From positions 5,394,001-5,458,000 of the forward strand of contig NZ_CP108352.1 of NCBI RefSeq assembly GCF_036237275.1: a DNA stretch of 64,000 nucleotides, in the 5' to 3' direction. Positions 1-7,320 of the stretch are shown piece by piece. The position numbers and the translations under genes are program-made. Under the pieces are notes generated by a model, which saw only the letters and a program-made list of their open reading frames with translations, searched no databases and was not told the DNA's origin. The stretch comes from Streptomyces sp. NBC_01353. Its GTDB lineage: Bacteria; Actinomycetota; Actinomycetes; Streptomycetales; Streptomycetaceae. Positions within the stretch are counted from its first letter, which is position 1. Each line of letters opens with the position of its first letter.

Positions 1-905
1 CGGCCATTCGGTTCGCGGCCGACTCCGATGCGAAGATCATCAACATCTCTGCGGCCAGCCCTGTGACACCCCAACCTGTACTCGCCGAAGCGGTCCGGTA
101 CGCACTGTCAAAGAACAAGCTGATCTTTGCGGGAGTGGGCAACAGCGCTGACGAGGGGAACGCTATCCAGTACCCGGCCGGGACTCCCGGTGTCGTCGGT
201 GTGGGCGGGCTGAACAGGAAGGCGGCTTGGTGGTCGAAGTCGCAGACCGGCCCGCAGGTTGACCTGGCAGCCCCTGCCGAAGACATCGTCAGTGCCTGCG
301 CCGGCGGTACGCAGCTGTGTGGGGGTGACGGAACGAGTAACGCCACCGCCCTCGCCTCCGCCTCCGCCGCCCTCATCTGGTCCAAGCACCCGGACTGGAC
401 CAACAACCAGGTCCTTCGGGTCATGCTCAACACGGCGGGCAAGCCCACGACCGGCGAAGAGCGCAGCGATTACATCGGGTACGGAGGTGTCCGGCCCCGA
501 ATCGCCCTGACCAACCCCGGTGACCCCGGCCCCGCCGACGTCTACCCGCTGCCCGACCTCGCCGCCGCCGAGTCCGCGTCGCCTTCGGCGAGTGCCTCGT
601 CCGCGCCGTCGGCCGCGCCCAGCGAGAAGCCGGCCACGGCCGCGCCCGCGCCCGCCGCGTCGGAGGGCGACAGCAACTCCGGTCTGTGGATCGCCTTGGG
701 GGTCGGCGCGGCTGTCCTGATCGGTGGGGCCGTCGCAGCCGTTGTCGTGCGGTCCCGGCGACGCAGTGCGACGCCTCCGGTTCCGGCCATGGCGCCTGCC
801 GCACCGCCGTACCCGCCCTACGGCCCCCCGCAGCAGCAGCCCAACCCGTACCAGCAGCAGAGCACCCAGTACGGCCCGCCGCCCGGGCCCGGGCAGCCCG
901 GCTGA
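1..905 (+). CDS. Type VII secretion-associated subtilisin-like protease (mycosin), C-terminal part
   Basis: The reading frame is open from base 3, so the gene starts left of the window. The visible part runs from a subtilase-type AIRFAADSDAKIINIS stretch, through the oxyanion-hole Asn in GVGNSAD, to the catalytic Ser motif GTSNAT (Ser codon 336-338). The Asp and His of the triad lie outside. After the peptidase domain come an Ala/Ser/Pro linker, one transmembrane helix (about 680-750), a basic stop-transfer RSRRR and a Pro/Gln-rich cytoplasmic tail. This is the layout of mycosins (peptidase S8), which are membrane-anchored with the protease outside and belong to ESX/type VII secretion. The ESX-like genes downstream fit. 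Family assignment is secure; the mycosin assignment is inferred from the tail and context. Confidence 0.85.
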   Translation, partial: AIRFAADSDAKIINISAASPVTPQPVLAEAVRYALSKNKLIFAGVGNSADEGNAIQYPAGTPGVVGVGGLNRKAAWWSKSQTGPQVDLAAPAEDIVSACAGGTQLCGGDGTSNATALASASAALIWSKHPDWTNNQVLRVMLNTAGKPTTGEERSDYIGYGGVRPRIALTNPGDPGPADVYPLPDLAAAESASPSASASSAPSAAPSEKPATAAPAPAASEGDSNSGLWIALGVGAAVLIGGAVAAVVVRSRRRSATPPVPAMAPAAPPYPPYGPPQQQPNPYQQQSTQYGPPPGPGQPG

Positions 906-910
906 CGCGG

Positions 911-1417
911 ATGCAGCTCGGACCAGCAGTACACGAGCTGTCGGTTATCGGGTACGACGCCGGCAGGCCCCGGATCGCGTTGACTACCCCGTCCGGCTCG
1001 CCGCCCGCACCGTCGGCGGAGTGGGTCAAGTTCGGAGTGGGAGCGGTCGTCGCAGGAGGCGTCGTTGCGCTGACCGGTGGCGCCGGCGGTGTCCTCGTAC
1101 CGCTGGCAGCGGAGACCGTGGGCGGTGCTGTGGTGACCATCATCGGCAGGGAGGCCGACGCCATCGCGGAGAAGTACGAGGGGGACGAGCTTCTCAAGAA
1201 GAAGTCGGACGACCTGAAGAACGAGGCGCTGGCCAGGGGCAAGGAAAATTCGCTCAGGCAGGGCATTGCCTACGCGAACGCCCCCGGCTGGAGCGAGTGG
1301 GACAGCAACTACCTGGACGAGGAACTGGTCAACTACGTCCGGGGCGCCCGCGTGCAGTCCCGTGTCAACTCGCTGCCCGACCCGTACGACGAGAAGAAGC
1401 ACGGGAAGGTGGCGTGA
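911..1417 (+). CDS. Small hydrophobic protein of the type VII block, function unknown
   Basis: ATG at 911 lies 5 bp after the mycosin stop, so translation is probably coupled; no clear ribosome site is visible. The 168-residue product has a glycine/valine-rich hydrophobic segment (about residues 38-75, VGAVVAGGVVALTGGAGG) likely to insert in the membrane, then a charged helical region and a Trp/Tyr-containing tail (GWSEWDSNYLDEELVNYV). I recognise no family. It overlaps the next gene by four bases (GTGA), so it belongs to the same transcript as the protease and the lipoprotein. Confidence 0.7.
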   Translation: MQLGPAVHELSVIGYDAGRPRIALTTPSGSPPAPSAEWVKFGVGAVVAGGVVALTGGAGGVLVPLAAETVGGAVVTIIGREADAIAEKYEGDELLKKKSDDLKNEALARGKENSLRQGIAYANAPGWSEWDSNYLDEELVNYVRGARVQSRVNSLPDPYDEKKHGKVA

Positions 1418-2067
1418 TAGCGGTGTTCGGTCGGCGTACCGTGGCCGCGTTGGCGTTCCTGTCCCTATCGGCAGCGGCTTGTTCCTCCGGCAGCGACGAA
1501 GGCGGGGACAAGGGGGTGGTGGCGTCGGAGGTCTGCGGCGGATTCGCGAAGGGGGTGCCCTCGGGTGCCGCCCTCGAGGTCGTCATGGGCGCCGAGCGCT
1601 TCACCAGCGATCTGTCGGAACCGGACAAGGCCCTCGACGCTCTGCGCGAGGCCGCCCTCATCGACCAGAGTTCGAAGTCGGGCAAGCCTCGAATGCAAGG
1701 CATTCCCTTCTGCTGGCTGCTATCGGCAGAGGACGGGGAGCGTGCTCTTCGTGTCGCGCTTCGCGAGGAGTCGGGTGTTCCTGATCGAGATGCCCGATTT
1801 GGTGACTCCGTCACGTACTTTTCCACCGGGGGGAGGGCCTACGCGTCCGACAGTCTTGCCTCGGTGTTCTTCACATGCCGCATAAAGGCACCCGCTCACG
1901 AGATCGTCATCGCGACGAAGCTGGAAGGCCCGGACGGCAGCGGGACCCCGCAGAAGGATGCCCGGGCGCACTTGATCACGATCGCGAACGCTGCCGCGCG
2001 CCATGTAGCTGCCGAATTGGGCTGCCAGGACCCGCGGCTGGTGGAGGGTGTGCCAGTCGAATCGTAG
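1414..2067 (+). CDS. Secreted lipoprotein, type VII block
   Basis: The GTG at 1414 overlaps the previous TGA and has GGAAGG five bases upstream; a GTG at 1423 is an alternative start. The 217-residue product opens with a lipoprotein signal peptide (GRRT basic end, hydrophobic core, lipobox SAAAC with Cys at residue 23), so it should be lipid-anchored on the outer face of the membrane. The mature part contains three further Cys residues (VCGGF, FCWL, FTCRI), which could form disulfides. I do not recognise the domain. Its position behind the mycosin suggests a cell-surface partner of the secretion block. Confidence 0.75.
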   Translation: MIAVFGRRTVAALAFLSLSAAACSSGSDEGGDKGVVASEVCGGFAKGVPSGAALEVVMGAERFTSDLSEPDKALDALREAALIDQSSKSGKPRMQGIPFCWLLSAEDGERALRVALREESGVPDRDARFGDSVTYFSTGGRAYASDSLASVFFTCRIKAPAHEIVIATKLEGPDGSGTPQKDARAHLITIANAAARHVAAELGCQDPRLVEGVPVES

Positions 2068-2308
2068 GCCTGTCCAGAGATTGGCCGAGTCCTCCCGCCG
2101 TCCGCTCGTGTGCGAGTGGTTGACCGGAACCGGCCGAGGCGCGGATTGCAGACGTACTGGAAGGTCTCAGCCGAAGGTTCGGCCATGCCGCGGAGTCCGG
2201 GGTACGGAGATTCCGCATTGCACTTGCGTACGGGAGGGGTTCACCCGGTAGCGTTACCGCTCGCACGCAATATTGACGCACGGAGTTCCGGACAGCGGGG
2301 GAGAGTTC
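2068..2308 (+). other. Intergenic region with a palindromic operator-like element
   Basis: No gene is seen in these 241 bases. An imperfect palindrome CGGTAGCGTTACCG lies at 2246-2259, followed by an AT-rich GCAATATTG. The ESX-like gene start is preceded by GGGGGAGAG at 2297-2305. This is probably the promoter of the 2309-5174 operon. No -35/-10 pair is convincing. Confidence 0.4.
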
Positions 2309-2767
2309 ATGGCTGGTGAGACGCAACCGCAAAGCCTGCAGCAACTGCTGCAGGTCGAAGGCGGCAGTTCTTCGGGGGAGCAGGGGATGAACCTGGCCCA
2401 GCTCGCCCCCGAGTCCGGTGGTGGCGGTGGCGCCTCCGGTGGGGCGGCGGACCTCAAGCAGACCGAGGGGCCGTGGACCCATGCCGCGGGTGCCGTCGTG
2501 ACGCTGCAGTCCGACACCAGTTCCGCGCTGACGAAGCTGGGGACCTCGCACGAGGGCGTACAGGCGAACACCGAGGGGCTCGAGGCCACCGCCGCGCTCA
2601 GCGCCGTGCTGTTCTCCTGGCAGGAGCGTCTGAAGACCGTGCGGGACGAGGCAGGGAACCTGGAGGCGCCGCTGAGGCAGGTCGCCGTGGACCACGGTGA
2701 GCTCGAGGCCGCCCAGCAGGCGAAGTTCTCGCAGATCGCGCCCAAGCCGGACAAGGGCGGGCGGTAA
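2309..2767 (+). CDS. ESX/WXG100-like small protein
   Basis: ATG at 2309 has a strong GGGGGAGAG ribosome site. The 152-residue product has a Gly/Ser-rich disordered first third (residues 18-48) and then a continuous predicted helical region (about 50-145) with a Trp in LFSWQERL. It has no signal peptide. Size, helical content, lack of a signal and position 5 bp before a DUF1023-type hydrolase are what is expected of an ESX-type secretion partner. The canonical WXG turn is not present, so family membership is inferred. Confidence 0.6.
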   Translation: MAGETQPQSLQQLLQVEGGSSSGEQGMNLAQLAPESGGGGGASGGAADLKQTEGPWTHAAGAVVTLQSDTSSALTKLGTSHEGVQANTEGLEATAALSAVLFSWQERLKTVRDEAGNLEAPLRQVAVDHGELEAAQQAKFSQIAPKPDKGGR

Positions 2768-2772
2768 TCGCG

Positions 2773-4593
2773 ATGATGTCGATACAGGAACTCAAGGACC
2801 TCAAGCTCAACGAACTCACGGAAGCCGGCCGGGGATGGGGTGACGTCAGCAAGCAGGCGTACGAGTCCCGCCGACAGATCGACAGCGGTGTGGTGCCCAA
2901 GCTGACCGACGTCACCAAGGGCATGTCCACGATGGCCGCAGCGGCCCGACTCGGTCGGCTCAGCCGCAACTACCAGTACATCCACACCGAGTGCGGGCTG
3001 CTGCAGTTCGCGCTCAATGGGCTCGCCCAGGAACTGGCCGCTCCCCAGCGGAAGTTGGTCAACGCGCTGGAGGACGCCAAGCACCTCGGGTTCACGGTCC
3101 ACCCCGACGGATCGGTCAGTTACCCCGCCGCCGGCCCCGAGGTCTCAGGCCAGAAGCCGCAGGGTGACACGGTCCAGGGCACGAGCGGGTTCTTCAGTGG
3201 AGTGATGGCGGACGTCGCCGCCATGACCAACCTCAATCCGAACGCGGCCAAGGCGCAGGACATCGCCGACACGATCGGTGACGCGCTCGCCGAGGCCCAG
3301 AGGATCGACGGGGAGTACGCCACCGCCGTACGCAAGCTCAAGGCGGAGCAGGGCCTCGACGTCACCGAGAACACCTGGGCCGACGTCCAGAAGGACTCGC
3401 AGGCGGTGCACGGTGCGGCGGACGACGTCTTCAAGGACGACATCCCCACCGACAAGAGCCCGGCCGAGCGCAAGGCGTGGTGGGACGGGCTCAGCGAGGA
3501 AGACAAGATCGCGTACATGGCCGCCTACCCGGAGACCGTCGGCAACCTCGACGGTATCCCGTCGGTGGCACGCGACGAGGCGAACCGCAACTACATGCCC
3601 CAGCTCATGGGCAAACTCGCCGACCAGGGCGACGAGGCGTCGATGACCAAGCTCGCCGGCCTGCGGGGCATCCAGGACAAGCTGAACACGGCCACCGAAC
3701 CGCCCATGTTCCTGCTCGGCATCGGGGACCAGGGCAACGGTCGCGCCATCGTGGCCTACGGAAATCCGGACACCTCGAGGAACGTCTCCGCCTACGTACC
3801 GGGCCTCGGCACCAAGCTCGACGGGGAGTTCGCGGGTGGCACGGTGAAGCGCGCCTTCGACACCGCATCCGGCGCCCGGGACATCGATCCCTCCAGCGCT
3901 TCCATCGTCTGGCTGGGTTACGACGCCCCGCAGGACGTCGACGTGATGTCCAAGGACGACGCCCAGCGTGGCGCCCCGGCGTACAACTCCTTCATGTCCG
4001 GTATATCCGCCACGAACGGTTTCGGCGACGACGCCCACATCACCGCGATCGGCCACTCCTACGGTTCGCTCACCGTGGGGCAGGCGACCCAGCAGCAGCC
4101 CGGCGGTATCCCCGGGGTCGACGACATCATCCTGGTCGGCAGCCCCGGCGTCGGGGTGGACAAGGCCACGGACCTCGGTGTCGACAAGGGACATGTCTTC
4201 GTCGGCGCGGCGGACAACGACATCGTGACCAAGCTGCCGTCGGAAGGCTCGATCAAGGGCGGAGCCACCGGCGCCGCGATCGGCTCCTGGTTCGGCCCGG
4301 GCGGGGCGTTGATCGGCGGTGCCATCGGTGCCGACGCGGGAGACCCCGGCGACGACGACGTCTACTTCGGCAAGGACCCGGCGAGCGAGGCATTCGGCGC
4401 CACCAGGTTCAGGGTCGACCCCGGCCCCCCTGTCGTGGACCCGAAGTTCCCCGACGTCTGGAACAGTGAGGTGGGCGACCTCGGAGCCCACTCGAACTAC
4501 TTCACACCCGAGAAGGACCAGATGTCTGCCGACAACATCGCCGCCATCGTCGCCGGGCAGCCCGGACAGTTGATCCCGGAGGCCCGACGATGA
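2773..4593 (+). CDS. DUF1023-type alpha/beta hydrolase with helical N-terminus, type VII-linked
   Basis: The 606-residue product has two adjacent possible starts (ATG 2773 and 2776). Residues 1 to about 230 are helical and ESX-like. The second half is an alpha/beta hydrolase with the nucleophile elbow GHSYG (Ser at residue 429), the signature of the actinobacterial DUF1023 family. Between the nucleophile and the C-terminus lies a glycine-zipper-like hydrophobic stretch (about residues 496-528, GAAIGSWFGPGGALIGGAIG), unusual for a soluble hydrolase. The family is often found with type VII loci; the substrate is unknown (an ester or lipid is plausible). The stop overlaps the next start (ATGA). 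Confidence 0.8.
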   Translation: MMSIQELKDLKLNELTEAGRGWGDVSKQAYESRRQIDSGVVPKLTDVTKGMSTMAAAARLGRLSRNYQYIHTECGLLQFALNGLAQELAAPQRKLVNALEDAKHLGFTVHPDGSVSYPAAGPEVSGQKPQGDTVQGTSGFFSGVMADVAAMTNLNPNAAKAQDIADTIGDALAEAQRIDGEYATAVRKLKAEQGLDVTENTWADVQKDSQAVHGAADDVFKDDIPTDKSPAERKAWWDGLSEEDKIAYMAAYPETVGNLDGIPSVARDEANRNYMPQLMGKLADQGDEASMTKLAGLRGIQDKLNTATEPPMFLLGIGDQGNGRAIVAYGNPDTSRNVSAYVPGLGTKLDGEFAGGTVKRAFDTASGARDIDPSSASIVWLGYDAPQDVDVMSKDDAQRGAPAYNSFMSGISATNGFGDDAHITAIGHSYGSLTVGQATQQQPGGIPGVDDIILVGSPGVGVDKATDLGVDKGHVFVGAADNDIVTKLPSEGSIKGGATGAAIGSWFGPGGALIGGAIGADAGDPGDDDVYFGKDPASEAFGATRFRVDPGPPVVDPKFPDVWNSEVGDLGAHSNYFTPEKDQMSADNIAAIVAGQPGQLIPEARR

Positions 4594-5174
4594 AGCGCAG
4601 GGCACTGGCGGCGCTGGGCCTCATGGTCCTTGTCGCCGCCTGCTCGCCGACGGGCGAGGAGAAGGAACAGAGCGGCAAGGAGAGGGTTGTTCCGAAGATG
4701 GACATGCAAGAGGCTGCGGACAGGGCCGACAAGATCCTCGACGACACCTTCGCGGCGATCACGCCTCCCGTGCAGTGGACACACCGGCAGACGATGGCAG
4801 GCAATTGCTCCACCGACCGCAAGCGCACGGTCATGACCATCATCTCCGAGGAACGCCGGTCCGCCTTCCTCGGCGTGGTCGACCGCCATTGGCGGAGCAA
4901 GGGCTTCACGTTTCGCGCGACGAGCAAGGACAAGCTTTCGGCGTACTACTGGACTCCTGACGGGTTCCAGGTGAACGTACAGATCGGGTGGAAGGGCCAG
5001 GCCCACCTCGAGGTGACCACCCCGTGCGTGGATCCGTCCGACGTGGCGGCCCCCACCGCGCCGCCGAACGGCCACGACTACAGCAAGCAGCCGCCCACGG
5101 CTCCGAACGTCACTTCCGACTTCTGGTCCGTGAAGGCTCCCGCGCCGGGGGCGTCGGCGACGCCGAGCAGCTGA
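4590..5174 (+). CDS. Secreted lipoprotein at end of the ESX-like operon
   Basis: The ATG overlaps the hydrolase stop (ATGA), so it is the last gene of this operon. The 194-residue product has a signal peptide MKRRALAALGLMVLVAAC with the lipobox Cys at residue 18. The mature domain holds two Cys (NCSTD and PCVDP) that may pair, an alpha/beta region, and a Pro/Ala/Ser tail. I do not recognise the domain. It and the lipoprotein at 1414-2067 give the block two surface lipoproteins, possibly partners of the hydrolase. Confidence 0.75.
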   Translation: MKRRALAALGLMVLVAACSPTGEEKEQSGKERVVPKMDMQEAADRADKILDDTFAAITPPVQWTHRQTMAGNCSTDRKRTVMTIISEERRSAFLGVVDRHWRSKGFTFRATSKDKLSAYYWTPDGFQVNVQIGWKGQAHLEVTTPCVDPSDVAAPTAPPNGHDYSKQPPTAPNVTSDFWSVKAPAPGASATPSS

Positions 5175-5208
5175 CGGATCGACGCCGGACCCAGCCGGTG
5201 ATCGAACC

Positions 5209-5238
5209 CGCCATGCCGGTCAGAAGACCGGCATGGCG
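5209..5238. terminator. Bidirectional hairpin terminator overlapping the kinase stop codon
   Basis: A perfect 13-bp stem (5209-5221 with 5226-5238) has an AGAA loop. It lies between the convergent lipoprotein and kinase genes, and its left arm and loop contain the last codons and stop of the minus-strand kinase. There is no U-run. Confidence 0.75.
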
Positions 5239-7289
5239 ACCACCTGGCCCTGGCTGATCAGGAAGACGCGATTGCCGGCCCCCGTCATGCTCCATGGGCC
5301 GCGGTTGCCCCGCTCATACGTCCACACGCGCTTGCTGCTCGGCTTGGAGAGGCCGGACACACCGTGGTCCGGTTCCCCCTCGATCACCCAGATGCAGCTC
5401 CCCTGGATCACGGGAGGAGTCAGAGGTGACCGTCCGCCCTTCAGGTCGGCGAACAGGTCACTGTCCGACTTCCCGGACTTGTCGTAGCGGTAGGCGAAGG
5501 CGCCGTCGACCGCGATGATCCCCTCGCCGTCCAGGACGGGAGGCCCCCAGCCGCCTTGGGTGCCGCTCGGCGGCCAGTGGGCATCCACCGCCCACAACCG
5601 GCGTCCGTCGAGAGTCACGGCGGTCAGCGTCCGGCCGCCGAGGTAGATGGTGTCGTCGTCGATCAGAGGCTGCAGGGCGGTCGTGCCCTGGCCGCGGATC
5701 TCCCACAGTTCGCGGCCCGTCGTGGTGTCCACGGCCGAGACGTTGCCGCTCGCCAGGGACACGACGAGGCGATTGCCGCCCGCCGCGGCGAGTGGGCCTG
5801 TGTCGCCCTCCGGAGTCTTGACGGAGGGACCGGTCCAGCGCACCTTCCGGCCGGTGATGTCGACGGCGCGCAGTGTCCCCTTCCTGGTGATGAAGTAGAT
5901 GGCACCGGAATCCGACGCCAACAGGACTGCCACGTCGGCGTCCGCCACCGACCACCTCTCCGCGCTGGTCGATGCCTCGAGGACCACGAGCCTGCCGGAA
6001 TCGTCCGCCACGGCTACATGGTCCTCGTCGACGGCGAGTTGCCGGGCGCGGGCGGACAGATGAGGCAGCGTCCACTTCCGCTTCCCATCGGTGACGGCGA
6101 GGGCGGTGAGGCCGCCGTCCCTGGCCGCGAAGATCACCACGTCCCGCAACACGACCGGGGTGGGAAGCGGACCCCGGGCGGCGGCTTCGATGGGCCCCCA
6201 CAGGGGCTTCGGCCTGATTCCCTCGTTCTCCGCCTTGAGGAGCGGGGCGTCCGGAGCGTCTCCCGCCGGTGGCAGTGCGTTCGCGGCACGATCCCAGAGC
6301 CACCAGGTGGATCCGCCGCCGGCGGCCAGCACGACGCCACCGCCGACACCCCACGTCGCGAGGAAACGGCGCCTGTTGGGCGCCGACCGCACCGCGGTGC
6401 GGGCCGCGGTGGTCTGCCGGCGGACCGTCGTCTCCCGCAGTTTGATCTCCTGGGAGACGGGCCCGTGGCGCCAGAGGGGCCGGGTGTTCCGGGACACGGA
6501 GAAGACGCGGGCGATCTGTTCCGGTGTCGGGCGAAGAACCGCGTCCTTGGCGAGACAGGGTTCCACGAGCCCCCGGAGCTGTGGTGACAGTGAGGCGAGA
6601 TCGGGCTGCTCGTGGACGACCGCGTACTGGACGGCCGCGACATGCGGCCCCGTGTACGCGCGCCTGCCGGTGGCCGCGTACACGAGAACGGCGCCGAGCG
6701 AGAACACATCCGCAGCGCCGGTGACGCGTCGTCCGAGCACTTGCTCCGGCGCGCCGTACCCGGGGGTGACAGGGATCTGGCCCGTCGTGGTCAGCGTCAG
6801 CCCGTGCTCGGGGCGGGCGATGCCGAAGTCGACGACGCGGGGCCCGTCGGAGGTCAGCACGATATTGGCCGGCTTGATGTCGCGGTGGATCAGCCCGGCC
6901 GCGTGAATGTCACCCAGTGTCCGTGCAAGCGAGGAGGCCAGCACCCGGACACTCTGCTCATCGAGAGCTCCGTGCGCGGATACTGCCTCCTCCAGAGTCG
7001 GACCGGCGAGGAACTCGGTGGCGATCCACGGCCTGCCGCCCTCCATCTGGGCACCGAGAACGCGCGCGACTCCCTTGCCTGTCACAGCCTGCGCGGTCTG
7101 CGCCTCGCGAACGAAGCGCCGGCCCAGGTGCTGGTCGTGCGCGAGGTCCGGTCGGAGCACCTTGAGCGCGGCGGGGCGGCCGCCCTGGTCGACTGCCAGG
7201 TAGACCTTGCCCATGCCGCCTTCACCCAGTACGCCGATGAGACGGTACGGGCCGAGCCGCAGCGGATCGCCGACATCGAGGGGGTTCAT
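5220..7289 (-). CDS. Membrane Ser/Thr protein kinase with extracellular PQQ/beta-propeller domain
   Basis: The product is 689 residues. The N-terminal kinase domain (about 14-270) has a complete set of motifs: glycine loop GEGGMGKVY, Lys43 in ALKVL, HRDIKPAN (Asp137), DFG (Asp154) and the activation end TPGYGAPEQ. A basic juxtamembrane part leads to one transmembrane helix (about 312-333). The extracytoplasmic part (about 350-689) has repeated blocks such as GRKVRWTG and GRELWEI, typical of PQQ-like propellers. It is the last of three co-directional kinase-like genes (31 bp after the previous one). It is an active sensor kinase by motif; ligand and targets are unknown. Confidence 0.9.
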   Translation of the reverse strand: MNPLDVGDPLRLGPYRLIGVLGEGGMGKVYLAVDQGGRPAALKVLRPDLAHDQHLGRRFVREAQTAQAVTGKGVARVLGAQMEGGRPWIATEFLAGPTLEEAVSAHGALDEQSVRVLASSLARTLGDIHAAGLIHRDIKPANIVLTSDGPRVVDFGIARPEHGLTLTTTGQIPVTPGYGAPEQVLGRRVTGAADVFSLGAVLVYAATGRRAYTGPHVAAVQYAVVHEQPDLASLSPQLRGLVEPCLAKDAVLRPTPEQIARVFSVSRNTRPLWRHGPVSQEIKLRETTVRRQTTAARTAVRSAPNRRRFLATWGVGGGVVLAAGGGSTWWLWDRAANALPPAGDAPDAPLLKAENEGIRPKPLWGPIEAAARGPLPTPVVLRDVVIFAARDGGLTALAVTDGKRKWTLPHLSARARQLAVDEDHVAVADDSGRLVVLEASTSAERWSVADADVAVLLASDSGAIYFITRKGTLRAVDITGRKVRWTGPSVKTPEGDTGPLAAAGGNRLVVSLASGNVSAVDTTTGRELWEIRGQGTTALQPLIDDDTIYLGGRTLTAVTLDGRRLWAVDAHWPPSGTQGGWGPPVLDGEGIIAVDGAFAYRYDKSGKSDSDLFADLKGGRSPLTPPVIQGSCIWVIEGEPDHGVSGLSKPSSKRVWTYERGNRGPWSMTGAGNRVFLISQGQVVAMPVF

Positions 7290-7320
7290 GGGTGGGGTAC
7301 GTCCTGTCTGTCTGTGCGGG

